Below are positions 17,707-26,244 of a DNA stretch of 64,000 nt, in pieces. The notes beneath the pieces were generated by a model, which was not told the DNA's origin, made no database searches, and was given only the letters and a program-made list of their open reading frames with translations. Both the position numbers and the translations under genes were made by a program. The DNA comes from Tessaracoccus flavescens (GTDB lineage: Bacteria > Actinomycetota > Actinomycetes > Propionibacteriales > Propionibacteriaceae): assembly GCF_001998865.1 (NCBI RefSeq), contig NZ_CP019607.1:186001-250000 (forward strand). Reading direction: 5' to 3'. Position 1 is the first letter of the stretch, and each line of letters starts with the position of its first letter.

Positions 17707-18300
17707 ATGGGAGTGATCAACAGCGGTTTCGGAGGACGGCGTGGCTCCAGCGACCCACGACTGCCTCCCGGGCAGACCCACGTCTACGACTGGCCGGTGC
17801 TCTCGACGGGACCCACGCCCAATGTCGACGAAGGCCGATGGAGCTTCACGATCACGACCGAAGACGAGGTCGCGCACCGCTGGAACTGGAGTGAGCTTCA
17901 GGAGGTAGGCGTCGAAGACATCGTCACCGATATCCACTGCGTCACCCACTGGTCGAAGCTGGACATGGCTTGGCGTGGCGTGCCCATAGACCGGCTGTTC
18001 GAGGATGTCGAGACCAGTTACGACTATGTGATGGTCCGTAGTTACGGCGGATACACCACCAACCTCCCACTCGAAGACCTCCTCGATGGACAGGCATGGG
18101 TAGCCACTGAGGCGGAGGGCGAGCCCCTTACTCCCGAGCACGGCGGTCCGGCCCGACTCCTCGTGCCCCACCTCTACTTCTGGAAGAGCGCGAAGTGGAT
18201 TCGAGGAATGGAGATGATGCCCTCGGACGACCCGGGGTTCTGGGAACAGAACGGCTACCACCTCCGTGGCGACCCATGGCGCGAGGAACGCTACTGGTGA
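17707..18300 (+). CDS. Sulfite-oxidase-like molybdopterin oxidoreductase
   Basis: A 197-residue soluble protein of the YuiH/sulfite-oxidase-like group. It has the molybdenum-ligand cysteine in DIHCVTHWSKLDM (Cys78), the GVPIDRLF and VMVRSYGGYTTNLPLEDLL segments of the molybdopterin domain, and the C-terminal KSAKWIRGMEMM motif. No Tat or Sec signal is present, so it acts in the cytoplasm. Its stop codon overlaps the FAD reductase start, and the DUF6510 gene follows. Family knowledge: this trio recurs together in actinobacteria and probably makes a reductase for small oxidised compounds such as sulfoxides or chlorate-like oxidants; the true substrate is not known. Confidence 0.88.
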   Translation: MGVINSGFGGRRGSSDPRLPPGQTHVYDWPVLSTGPTPNVDEGRWSFTITTEDEVAHRWNWSELQEVGVEDIVTDIHCVTHWSKLDMAWRGVPIDRLFEDVETSYDYVMVRSYGGYTTNLPLEDLLDGQAWVATEAEGEPLTPEHGGPARLLVPHLYFWKSAKWIRGMEMMPSDDPGFWEQNGYHLRGDPWREERYW

Positions 18301-19031
18301 TGACTCCTATTCGCGTCCGGTGGCACCTCGGGCGGGTGCTCAGTCGGCAATTTGAGACCGAGTCGGCCATCCGTCTTGAGTTGGATGTTCCGACCTGGCC
18401 TGGAAACGTCGCCGGAGCTCATCTCGACATCAGGCTCACGGCACCGGACGGGTACCAGGCGTCCCGGTCTTACTCGCTGGCGTCCTCGGGTGAGTCGACA
18501 CGGGTCATGCTGGTGGTCCAGGAACTGCCCGGGGGCGAGGTGTCGCCCTTTCTCGTGCGCCAACTCGCAGAAGGTGAAGAAATCGAGGTACAAGGACCGC
18601 TCGGGCGCTTCTTCGTCTGGATCCCCGCTGAGCCCGAGCAGTCCCCGGTTCAGCTCATCGCAGGCGGATCAGGGGTTGTGCCCTTGTTTTCGATGGCCTC
18701 AGCACGTGAACGTGAGCCGAAAGGCGCTGAGTTTCGGCTGCTGTACTCGGTCCGCAGTCCGCGCGATGAGTTCTTCGCTGACGAACTGGCAGAACTCTCA
18801 CGAACCCTCGTCGAGATTGTCCACACGCGCGAGTCAGCGCCGGGAGCGGGCCAGCCACCTGGACGACTGACGCGTGAGGCGCTCGCAGCGTCGACCTTTC
18901 CCGCGTCGCTGTCGCCACGCATCTTCATCTGCGGACCGACGCCGTTCGTCGAGGCCGTCGCCGGTTGGCTTGTCGAACTCGGCCACGACCCCACGCAGAT
19001 TCGTACGGAACGATTCGGAGGAAGTCCATGA
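18300..19031 (+). CDS. FAD/NAD(P)-binding reductase (ferredoxin-reductase-like)
   Basis: A 243-residue ferredoxin-NADP-reductase-fold protein: SRSYSLASSGE is the flavin-binding RxYS motif, QLIAGGSGVVPLFSM the NAD(P)-binding glycine-rich loop, and IFICGPTPFVEAVAGWL the C-terminal CGP motif. ATG 18300 overlaps the stop of the molybdoenzyme gene; GTG 18297 is an alternative. The stop overlaps the DUF6510 start by four bases. It lacks a 2Fe-2S domain, so electrons likely pass directly, or through the DUF6510 protein, to the molybdopterin enzyme. Confidence 0.9.
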   Translation: MTPIRVRWHLGRVLSRQFETESAIRLELDVPTWPGNVAGAHLDIRLTAPDGYQASRSYSLASSGESTRVMLVVQELPGGEVSPFLVRQLAEGEEIEVQGPLGRFFVWIPAEPEQSPVQLIAGGSGVVPLFSMASAREREPKGAEFRLLYSVRSPRDEFFADELAELSRTLVEIVHTRESAPGAGQPPGRLTREALAASTFPASLSPRIFICGPTPFVEAVAGWLVELGHDPTQIRTERFGGSP

Positions 19032-19285
19032 CTCACGTTGACGGAAACGCCCTCGCGGGTGCCTTCGCGACTACTCTCGGTATCGAGATCACTGTGACGG
19101 TCGGCAGGTGCCGCGGCTGCGGCAGCTCTTTCAACCTCGCCTGCGCGCATGTCTTCATCACAGCCATGGGTGCAGTCATGCGATGCGGCCATTGTCAGGC
19201 AGTCCTGGGCGTCATCGTCCGCGGTTTCCGAGAGACGCTAGTGAACCTCTCGGGCCTGGACTACATCAGCGTGCCCCACCTATGA
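19028..19285 (+). CDS. DUF6510-family small zinc-ribbon protein
   Basis: An 85-residue protein beginning MTHVDGNALAG, with two CxxC pairs (Cys28-x2-Cys31, Cys53-x2-Cys56) typical of a zinc ribbon or rubredoxin-like metal site, and the C-terminal RETLVNLSGLDYISVP. This matches the DUF6510 family as I remember it, which is found next to sulfite-oxidase-like enzymes and FAD reductases. It is translationally coupled to the reductase gene. A role as electron carrier or assembly factor for the molybdoenzyme is inference. Confidence 0.8.
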   Translation: MTHVDGNALAGAFATTLGIEITVTVGRCRGCGSSFNLACAHVFITAMGAVMRCGHCQAVLGVIVRGFRETLVNLSGLDYISVPHL

Positions 19286-19337
19286 CTGGTCCGCTCGCCG
19301 CGATCGCGGCTTCTACCAGGCAGGAGACAGCGGACTG

Positions 19338-20735
19338 ATGCTTCGCATCTACGACAGTGCTGTCCGGGAGCTACGTAGCTTCGTCCCGCTGACCCCAGGA
19401 CGAGTCTCCATCTATGTGTGCGGGCCGACCGTGCAGTCCGCGCCGCACATCGGGCACCTTCGTAGCGCCCTCGTCTACGATCTCTGGCGACGCTGGCTCA
19501 CCCACCGCGGCTACGCGGTCACCCTCGTTCGCAACGTCACCGACGTCGACGACAAGGTTCTGGACCTTGCAACCGAGACTGAACCATGGTGGGCACGCGC
19601 CTACCGTGTCGAGACGGAGTTCGCGCGCTCGTACGCCGCGTTGGGTGTTCTCCCGCCAACCCATGAACCCCGAACCTCCGGTCACATCCCGCAAGCACTG
19701 ACCCTGATCGAACGACTCCTTCGCCGCGGACACGCCTACGTCGCCGGCGACGGCTCCGGCGACGTCTACTTCGATGTCAGCAGCTGGCAGGCATACGGCA
19801 CGCTCACCCGGCAGACTCCCGACGCCGTGGCAGACCCTGACGAAGGGCCTGGCGGGGCAAAGACCGATCCCCGCGACTTCGCGCTTTGGAAGGGAGCCAA
19901 GCCCAGCGACCCAGCATCCGTCCGTTGGCGCTCACCATGGGGAACCGGCAGGCCGGGATGGCACATACAGTGCTCAGCGATGTCCCAGCACTACCTCGGA
20001 CGTGCATTCGACATCCACGGAGGTGGCCTCGACCTGCGGTTCCCACACCATGAGAACGAGCTCGCCCAGTCCACCGCAGCAGGCGAGGAATTCGCCAAGT
20101 ACTGGGTGCACAACGGCCTCGTCACCGTCGGCGGTCAGAAGATGGCCAAGTCGCTAGACAACTCTCTGTACGCCGACGAACTCCTCCGCCGCGTCGGCCC
20201 GGCGACCCTGCGTTACTACCTGCTCAGCGCGCACTACCGCAGCGCCCTGGACTATCAGCAGGAAGCCCTCGCGCACGCCGAAGCTGCGGTCACGAGAATC
20301 GCGACCTTCCGACGCCGCGCACGAACACAGCTCGCGAACACAGCATCCGACGTCCCGAAGCCGCCCATTGCCTTTGCGGCCGCGCTCGACGACGATCTGA
20401 ATGTTCCAGCGGCGCTCGCCGTACTACACGACCACGTGCGCGCGGGCAACATCGCTCTGGATAGCGGCGATGCAGCTGCCGCCATGTCCGCGTACGAATC
20501 GGTGCTCGCGATGACCGAAGTGTTAGGAGCCGAGCCCGGCGGCTTCACGACCGCCCCGCGAGCCGACGTGCAGAGCAGCACGATCTCTACCCTCGTCGAG
20601 GTCCTGCTCGCGAATCGCTCTCATGCGCGAGACGCAGGAGACTTCTCCACCGCCGACCGCATCCGGAACGAACTGGCTAGTGCTGGGATTGCCATCCAGG
20701 ACCACACCTCCGGCACCACCTGGACGCAGGCGTAG
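19338..20735 (+). CDS. cysS: Cysteinyl-tRNA synthetase (mobile-element copy)
   Basis: A 465-residue class I synthetase with the zinc cysteine in YVCGPTVQ, the HIGH motif ([11 protein letters not shown]), [13 protein letters not shown] and [19 protein letters not shown] for zinc and substrate binding, and a KMAKS form of the KMSKS loop. The C-terminal DALR helical domain and tail are present, and its length is normal for CysRS. It follows the DUF6510 gene by 52 nt and lies tail-to-tail with mshC. A chromosomal cysS should exist elsewhere, so this is probably a second copy. It might be an oxidant-resistant isoform or a cysteine persulfide producer; both are inference. Confidence 0.93.
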   Translation: MLRIYDSAVRELRSFVPLTPGRVSIYVCGPTVQSAPHIGHLRSALVYDLWRRWLTHRGYAVTLVRNVTDVDDKVLDLATETEPWWARAYRVETEFARSYAALGVLPPTHEPRTSGHIPQALTLIERLLRRGHAYVAGDGSGDVYFDVSSWQAYGTLTRQTPDAVADPDEGPGGAKTDPRDFALWKGAKPSDPASVRWRSPWGTGRPGWHIQCSAMSQHYLGRAFDIHGGGLDLRFPHHENELAQSTAAGEEFAKYWVHNGLVTVGGQKMAKSLDNSLYADELLRRVGPATLRYYLLSAHYRSALDYQQEALAHAEAAVTRIATFRRRARTQLANTASDVPKPPIAFAAALDDDLNVPAALAVLHDHVRAGNIALDSGDAAAAMSAYESVLAMTEVLGAEPGGFTTAPRADVQSSTISTLVEVLLANRSHARDAGDFSTADRIRNELASAGIAIQDHTSGTTWTQA

Positions 20736-20782
20736 CCAGCTCGTGCACGATGGCCGAATATTGCCAGTCCGGGGTGATCCGA

Positions 20783-22021
20783 TCAGAGCAAGAGACCGAG
20801 TGAAGCGTCCGCCAGACGTCGAACCGTCATAGAGGCAGAGCTGTCTCGCTTGTCCGCCACAGTGTCGGTACCAAGCGAGGCGTCAACCCACGCCTGCACA
20901 ATCGTAACCGCGGCCGGAGCGTCCAGGTCGGCGGCTAATGCCGATAGCACGGCCTGCACGACCGGTGCTGCCGGCGCCCCGCTACCGAGCGCCAGGGCAC
21001 GACGCCACTGCTTCAACGTGACGAGTGCGGCAGGGAGTTCGGCGTCTGTCCACTCCCAGCTTGATCGGTAGTGGTGCCGCATGAGGGCGAGGCGGATGGC
21101 CGCAGGGTCCACTCCTTGCTTTCGCAGAGAGGAGACGAAGACCAGGTTTCCGCGCGACTTCGACATCTTCTCGCCGTCGTAGGCAACCATCCCGGCATGG
21201 ACGAAGGTCTGCGCGAACCGATGCTGTGGATGAATGACATGACCGAGTCCTGCGGACATCTCGTGGTGCGGGAATGCCAGGTCTCGTCCTCCGCCCTGTA
21301 CGTCGAAGGATGGTCCCAGATATTCCTGGGCGATTGTGGTGCATCCGATGTGCCAGCCGGGTCGTCCCGGCCCCCACGGACTGGGCCAGGACGGCTCCCC
21401 TTGCCGCTCGCCGCGCCAAACCAGACAGTCGAGCGGATCGCGCTTGCCTTTCCGGTCGGGGTCACCACCACGCTCGGCGAAGTCATTCAGCATCACGTCG
21501 CGGTCGAGTGACGATATACGGCCGAAGGATGGGTCGGCAGACACCTCGAAGTAGAGGTCGGTTCCCACTCGGTAGATGGAGCCGCGTTCTTTCAACATCT
21601 CGATGCGAGAGATGATCTTGGTGACGGCCTCGGAGACTCCGACGAAGCGTGCGGGTGGCAGCACGCGTAAGGCTGTCATGTCCTGCCGGAATCGCTCGAT
21701 CTCGCGTTGTGCGAGATCACTCCAGGGAATGCCTCGCGCGTGGGCGCGTTCCAGCAGCGGGTCATCGACGTCGGTGACGTTCTGAACATAGATGACATCG
21801 TGACCGGCGTTTCGAAGGGCGCGGTTGAGTAGGTCAAAGCCGACGTAGGTTGCCGCATGGCCGAGATGAGTGGAGTCGTACGGTGTGATGCCACAGACGT
21901 ACATCCGCGCGACGTCGTCCGGCCGCAACGTCACCAACGATCGGTTCTCAGTGTCATAGACCGAGACTGCGGGCCCGTGCACATCCAAGCGTGGAATCTC
22001 TAAACGGGGCCATGCCAACAT
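20783..22021 (-). CDS. mshC: Mycothiol cysteine ligase MshC
   Basis: A 412-residue paralogue of CysRS with the usual MshC length. It has [20 protein letters not shown], the MshC version of the HIGH region; [28 protein letters not shown]; and [14 protein letters not shown]. It joins cysteine to GlcN-Ins, the ATP-dependent third step in mycothiol synthesis. ATG 22021 is the start that gives the family length ([10 protein letters not shown]); more upstream frame is present but unlike MshC. It is the last gene of a leftward run with RraA-like, DUF1003, TetR and a small hypothetical gene. As with cysS, a duplicate on a mobile element would raise thiol buffer capacity. Confidence 0.9.
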   Translation of the reverse strand: MLAWPRLEIPRLDVHGPAVSVYDTENRSLVTLRPDDVARMYVCGITPYDSTHLGHAATYVGFDLLNRALRNAGHDVIYVQNVTDVDDPLLERAHARGIPWSDLAQREIERFRQDMTALRVLPPARFVGVSEAVTKIISRIEMLKERGSIYRVGTDLYFEVSADPSFGRISSLDRDVMLNDFAERGGDPDRKGKRDPLDCLVWRGERQGEPSWPSPWGPGRPGWHIGCTTIAQEYLGPSFDVQGGGRDLAFPHHEMSAGLGHVIHPQHRFAQTFVHAGMVAYDGEKMSKSRGNLVFVSSLRKQGVDPAAIRLALMRHHYRSSWEWTDAELPAALVTLKQWRRALALGSGAPAAPVVQAVLSALAADLDAPAAVTIVQAWVDASLGTDTVADKRDSSASMTVRRLADASLGLLL

Positions 22022-22103
22022 GTCGTCGTCCTCGTAGTCGATGAAGCCACACCGGAGGATCCGGCGTGGATTCCTGATCCTGCTGACAGAGTGTCGCGAG
22101 GGG

Positions 22104-22496
22104 TCATGCGGGCGTCCACCCGCGCAGGAATGCCAGCACCTTGGCTTCGGATACCTCACAGGGCCGTAGGTGCTCTGCTTTGCGAGTGCGGTACACGTTG
22201 GCGCTGATCAGGTCTTCGCCTCCTAGCTCTTCGGCCGAGATGCTGATGCTCTGGCCCTGCACTCGCGTGGTCCGGGTCAATCCGTATGAGCGACCTTCGT
22301 ATGCGACGACGGTCCAGCCTTCAGGAACCCGGTCGACCATTGCCCGCAAGCTGGCCGTGGCCTGACTCGCACCATCATGCTCGGGAGGCATCGAGTGGAT
22401 AGAGCTCGAACTGTGAAAGTCCGGGGCAGAACTCCTCCTCACGGCATGGCTCTTGGAATCGTCCGCGGGCTCTGGGACTCGTGCCTCAGAAGGCAT
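22104..22496 (-). CDS. Small hypothetical protein upstream of mshC
   Basis: A 130-residue protein started at ATG 22496 behind GGAGGAG; GTG 22517, overlapping the TetR stop, is the alternative. The first 50 residues are disordered and Ser-rich. The folded part ([39 protein letters not shown], ending LAFLRGW) looks like a small alpha/beta domain. I do not recognise the family. Its place between a thiol-type TetR gene and mshC suggests a link to the redox operon. Confidence 0.65.
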   Translation of the reverse strand: MPSEARVPEPADDSKSHAVRRSSAPDFHSSSSIHSMPPEHDGASQATASLRAMVDRVPEGWTVVAYEGRSYGLTRTTRVQGQSISISAEELGGEDLISANVYRTRKAEHLRPCEVSEAKVLAFLRGWTPA

Positions 22497-22513
22497 GTGC
22501 TCTCCTCCGCAGT

Positions 22514-23137
22514 TCACTCTGCGGCGCTCAGCGCGACGCGGATGGAATCGAGAGCCATGTCGAGCGCGATTGCCATGCTGCGCTCGTCCCGTGTGGTCTT
22601 GACGAGGAGGTACCCGCCTTGGACAGCCGCCATCAGACCGACGGCGAGTTCTTCAGGGTCTGCGTCCGGCCGTAGCTCGCCTGAGTCCTGCATGCGCTCC
22701 AGTCCGAGACGGAACCAGTGCTGCCAGACGCTGAATCCTCGCTGGAGATTCTCACGCGCAGTCTCAGACCGGCCAGCGATCTCGCTCGCCAGCGACCCCA
22801 TCGGACAGCCGTGAGCACCTCGCCAACCACGCACTCCTGCCACGATCGCATCCCGCCAACGCTCGAAGCCGCGCATCGTGCGCAGGTCGTCGAGGAATGG
22901 TGCCTGCTCGCCAAGCACCCGCTCAATCTGGGCCCTCACGACTGCCTCAACCAACTCGGTCTTGTCCGAGAAGTAGTGGTAAACCTGAGACTTGCCCGTT
23001 CCACTGGCCTCTATGACATCGTCAACGCTGGTGGCCTCGACGCCCTGCGAGTACATGAGATCGGCGGCTGCCGCGACGATACGCAGACGAGTGGCCTCGC
23101 CCTTGGCGGTCAGCCGTCGCGGCTTCTTCTCACTCAC
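22514..23137 (-). CDS. TetR-family regulator 2 with conserved GCPMG cysteine
   Basis: A 207-residue TetR protein clearly related to regulator 1 at 13174-13815. The HTH is at about residues 14-58 (EATRLRIVAAAADLMYSQG, SVDDVIEASGTGKSQVYHY). The ligand domain holds HGCPMGSLASEIAGR with Cys111 and the AVQGGYLLVKTTRDERSMAI end helix that both proteins share. It sits within the RraA-DUF1003-tetR-mshC run and probably controls that operon. The two regulators divide the island into two control circuits; a thiol-based signal is inference. Confidence 0.88.
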   Translation of the reverse strand: MSEKKPRRLTAKGEATRLRIVAAAADLMYSQGVEATSVDDVIEASGTGKSQVYHYFSDKTELVEAVVRAQIERVLGEQAPFLDDLRTMRGFERWRDAIVAGVRGWRGAHGCPMGSLASEIAGRSETARENLQRGFSVWQHWFRLGLERMQDSGELRPDADPEELAVGLMAAVQGGYLLVKTTRDERSMAIALDMALDSIRVALSAAE

Positions 23138-23176
23138 CGTGCTCCCAATCTGGACTGAACCCGCCAGTCTCGGAGG

Positions 23177-23800
23177 TCACGATGAGTCCTGCGATCGAGT
23201 GGCTCCCGTCCGCGGTTTCTCAGCCGTACCGCCACCTCCCGGTACGTCAACGGCACCTGACGACCGGTCGCGTTCCCACTGCTCAAGAACCGAGTTGATG
23301 GCATGACTGATCGAGTGCAGATCGGCTTCGGTGTTTTGAGAGATGTGGAACGTCTCGATGTCTCGCGCACGGTCCCGGTCCGACTCCCGTCGCTGAGTGA
23401 GCAGAATCAGCGGTCCCTGCAGAGCCGCGACGATCGCAAGAGCCGTTCCTAGATAGTCCAGCATGGCCGTCGGGTGGGGATAAAAGAGCGGCAGGATAGT
23501 GTTCACGACAAACCACGCGAGAATCGCCACCACCAGGATTAGCAGGAACGGCCATGAGCCCGCGACGCTCGCCACCCAGGCAGCGGCCTTGTCTCCGGGG
23601 CTCGACCGCGCTTCTCTGAACATGCTGAGTTGGTGCCCGCAGTGCGGGCAAGCGAACATCTCGCGGCCAACGCGGTCGTTGGAGTGGTCGCCCGCCTCCG
23701 GATCGGCGTGGTGTCGAGAAGCGCTGCGGGAGCCAGGGCTACCTCCCGTTCCAGCGTCTGGTGATCGTTCTGTCCGCTCGTCGCGTCCCGGCTCGGTCAT
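23177..23800 (-). CDS. DUF1003 membrane protein
   Basis: A 207-residue protein. It has a Gly/Arg/Asp-rich N-terminus with FACPHCGHQL (a CxxC zinc-knuckle-like motif), then the DUF1003 core: GDKAAAWVASVAGSWPFLLI and a second membrane segment around LDYLGTALAIVAALQGPLIL, followed by QRRESDRDRARDIETFHIS and a C-terminal amphipathic helix. Two transmembrane helices are evident. DUF1003 function is unknown. The start overlaps the end of the RraA-like gene by four bases. Confidence 0.85.
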   Translation of the reverse strand: MTEPGRDERTERSPDAGTGGSPGSRSASRHHADPEAGDHSNDRVGREMFACPHCGHQLSMFREARSSPGDKAAAWVASVAGSWPFLLILVVAILAWFVVNTILPLFYPHPTAMLDYLGTALAIVAALQGPLILLTQRRESDRDRARDIETFHISQNTEADLHSISHAINSVLEQWERDRSSGAVDVPGGGGTAEKPRTGATRSQDSS

Positions 23801-24495
23801 CGCTCTCGCTCTCCCCGGGTGCTCTCCCCGGCACTGGCGCGTTCCTGCGCGATTTGCTCACGGAAGCGCGCGTCCTCCTGTTTCACCGCTGTCGCACCGA
23901 GCAGGACCTCGTCGATCTCCGCGCCGGGGATGATGACCGCCCCCGATCCGTCGGCGAGAACGTAGTCGCCCGGCATGATGCCGACACCATCCAGCACCAC
24001 GGGAACGTTCGCCTGGTGTGGAGTGATCAGCGCACCGCCAGCCTCGACCGCTTCCCCGGCGCAGTACGCGGTGAACCCGTACGTTCGAAGCTCGGCGTAG
24101 TCCCGGAGCCGACCATCTGTCAGCACGCCGTCGAGCCCGTAGTGGTGAACGCGACCAAGCTTCGTTCCACCACCGACCGAGACGCCTGGATGGCCGTTGG
24201 TCGCGAGCACGAGGACCTTTCCCTCGGCGTCGTCGCCAACCGCCTCACGGAACAGCGATCGGAAATCGTGTACAGCGGGGTCGACGCTGGCAGCGCAACT
24301 GGGGAAGAAGGCGATAGTCACGGCTGGTCCGAAGAGGACCCTGCCGGGGGTGGGGCTCTCCAGCCCCAGGATGTGCGCACGGTGGCGGTGACGACGACCC
24401 AGCGCATCGACCACGTCGGCACAACTGATCTGCTCGGCCTGGGCACGCCGACGCTCGGCACCCCAACCGTTGGCCACACGAGGATCTCCACTCAC
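23797..24495 (-). CDS. RraA-family protein (HMG/oxaloacetate aldolase-like)
   Basis: A 232-residue protein of the RraA/dimethylmenaquinone-methyltransferase-like fold. It has ISCADVVDALGR at the start, a GPAVTIAFFP strand, GGGTKLGRVHHYGLDGVLTDG with the G-x3-D metal-binding core, RDYAELRTYGF, and VMPGDYVLADGSGAVIIP near the end. Members are class II aldolases for 4-hydroxy-4-methyl-2-oxoglutarate or oxaloacetate decarboxylases, or bind RNase E. No catabolic neighbours are visible, so the substrate is open. It is the first gene of the leftward mshC operon. Confidence 0.85.
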   Translation of the reverse strand: MSGDPRVANGWGAERRRAQAEQISCADVVDALGRRHRHRAHILGLESPTPGRVLFGPAVTIAFFPSCAASVDPAVHDFRSLFREAVGDDAEGKVLVLATNGHPGVSVGGGTKLGRVHHYGLDGVLTDGRLRDYAELRTYGFTAYCAGEAVEAGGALITPHQANVPVVLDGVGIMPGDYVLADGSGAVIIPGAEIDEVLLGATAVKQEDARFREQIAQERASAGESTRGERER

Positions 24496-24523
24496 AGCAC
24501 ATCACGATGCCAGAGCCATTTAT

Positions 24524-24537
24524 GTACTGTCAAGTAC
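24524..24537. promoter_or_regulatory. Inverted repeat upstream of the RraA-mshC operon
   Basis: GTACT-GTCA-AGTAC is a perfect 5-bp inverted repeat, 29 nt upstream of the RraA-like start in an AT-richer patch. It could be the operator of TetR regulator 2, whose gene is in the operon. Only position and symmetry support this. Confidence 0.4.
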
Positions 24538-25101
24538 GATCTTTGATGCCAACGGCGTGAGTAGGGGTTGGGAATCTCGCAGCCTGCGATGCCCTAGCTA
24601 GGTCCAAGACTGAGGTAGAGAACTCGTTCTAGAGTGCGCTAAGTCCCCCGCGTATGACGGTGACATCTCCCTCTCGGGAGCTACGACACGTCTCGCCCCC
24701 TTCGCCCGCGACTCGACACCGACGCGGCCACCGCGGCCTCAGCATAGGCGGTCAATTGTACTATCTGCTACATTTTTCACACGTGATGCCCGTTGGGAGA
24801 CCACACACGCGGCAAGAGCCGTGGCAGGCCCTTGGGCGGGGATCCAAGCACCATTGCTGCCGGAGGAGAGGACCAAGAACGCCGACTATGACCACCCCGA
24901 CTTCACCATGGCGCGACCGGTCGGCCAATGGGCTGCTCGCCGCGACGCGCTGGGGTAGGGCTGCCCGACTCCCCCTTTGGGGGTCAGCCCCGTGACGTCT
25001 CTGGTTCCTAGACCTCGTGGCGCCCCACCAGCGACCGCAATGAGAGGGTGCGCGCCATGACCCGTTCCACGCCTGGCGCGGGTCGGCAGTAGCAGGCATG
25101 T
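24538..25101. other. Intergenic region between the cargo island and the ICE backbone
   Basis: No convincing gene is visible in any frame. It holds a GC-hairpin CCCCC-TTT-GGGGG at 24971-24983, a patch of unusually low GC (about 24752-24785) and the promoter of the AraC-type gene. It probably marks the boundary between redox cargo and ICE backbone. Confidence 0.4.
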
Positions 25102-26010
25102 ATGCCTTCGGCGCGCTTTCAACCAATCATTGCTCGCACTTGCAGCATCCGTGTGCCTATTGCGCCCGTGGCGCATGACTGCGTCAAGCTGATCTTCGTC
25201 CGCGCTGGGTCTGCGATCGTGCTCAGCGAGTTTGGTGAGAAGCCCGTCTGCGCCGGTGACGTCGTGGCCCTGGGTGCCAACACCCTGTGTGGCAGCGAAC
25301 CCGAAGATCTAGTCACCGTCACCACGCTCTACCTGGACCGAGACTACGTCGTCGACCAGGTCTTCTGGCAGCATGCCGAGCTGCTTGCAGACCGGCTCGA
25401 TGCCCATGACTTCGCCGACGAGATCTACTCCGAGTCGGCCCAGATACTCCGCCTTGGAGAGAACCGCACTCGGATGTTCACGCCACTCCTGGACGAGCTG
25501 GTCGCGCTCAGTGTTGACGGACCGTGCACCAAGAGGTTCTACCGGATGCAGGCCCTGCTCTTTGCCGTGCTCGATGTCGTGAGCCCGTACGTGAAGACCT
25601 CGCCTGTATCACGAACCACGACCCAGAAGAGGACGGGTCGTCCTAGCACACCACGTTACCGGCGGTTGGCGCCCCTGCGGGCCGAGGCTCGCGAAGCGCT
25701 CGACCTGCTTCGCAATGCACCGGCCGAGGGCTGGACACTCGGTCGACTCGCCGCCGGAGTACATCTATCGCCCTCACAGCTCGGGCGGATCTTCGTGGAC
25801 GCTTACGGCAAGACCCCCATGACGTACCTGACTACTGTCCGAGCCGAGCATCTGGCTCGGCTGCTGCGTGAGACTGACCTGTCTATTGAGGCAGCGATGC
25901 GCGAAGTGGGGTGGCGCAGTCGCGGTCATGCCGCACGGATGTTTCGCCACGCCGTAGGTGTTACACCAACTCGCTATCGGCTGATGATCCGGCAGAAAGC
26001 GGCCGCCTGA
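25102..26010 (+). CDS. AraC-family transcriptional regulator
   Basis: A 302-residue protein. The N-terminal 160 residues form a cupin-like sensing domain (VKLIFVRAGSAIVLSEF, CAGDVVALGANTLCGSEP). The C-terminal 100 residues are an AraC double HTH: GWTLGRLAAGVHLSPSQLGR with IFVDAYGKTPMTYL, then LSIEAAMREVGWRSRGHAA and FRHAVGVTPTRYR. It reads in the same direction as the ICE backbone and lies at its upstream end, so it may activate transfer functions; the signal is unknown. Confidence 0.9.
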   Translation: MPSARFQPIIARTCSIRVPIAPVAHDCVKLIFVRAGSAIVLSEFGEKPVCAGDVVALGANTLCGSEPEDLVTVTTLYLDRDYVVDQVFWQHAELLADRLDAHDFADEIYSESAQILRLGENRTRMFTPLLDELVALSVDGPCTKRFYRMQALLFAVLDVVSPYVKTSPVSRTTTQKRTGRPSTPRYRRLAPLRAEAREALDLLRNAPAEGWTLGRLAAGVHLSPSQLGRIFVDAYGKTPMTYLTTVRAEHLARLLRETDLSIEAAMREVGWRSRGHAARMFRHAVGVTPTRYRLMIRQKAAA

Positions 26011-26184
26011 TCCTGAAGGTACACATCGCAGCGTCGACGGTACGGATCTCCGCATCCTTCCCGCCTGCTGGCAGGGAACGCGCCAAGGGCTAGTAGTCCG
26101 GTGGGCACTCGCCGGGTTCACCGCCGTAGCTGACGGTCACATCGCTTGTTTCGTTGTCCGTCTGCCGTTGCTGGTTTTCGCGGC

Positions 26185-26194
26185 GTACCTGATG
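26185..26194 (+). repeat. Variant of the recurrent GCACCT element
   Basis: GTACCTGATG lies 55-60 nt before the ArdC-like gene start, the same relation as the GCACCT elements further on. One core base differs, so it is only a possible member. Confidence 0.3.
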
Positions 26195-26244
26195 GTCACC
26201 GAGCCTGGTCGGGCCGGTGCTCAGGGTATCGGGAGGACACGCCG

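Noticed and set aside
24591..24607. Possible fourth TGGACC-type box at the start region of the mshC operon
   Set aside because: Only the half-site GGTCCA fits; the left arm does not match.
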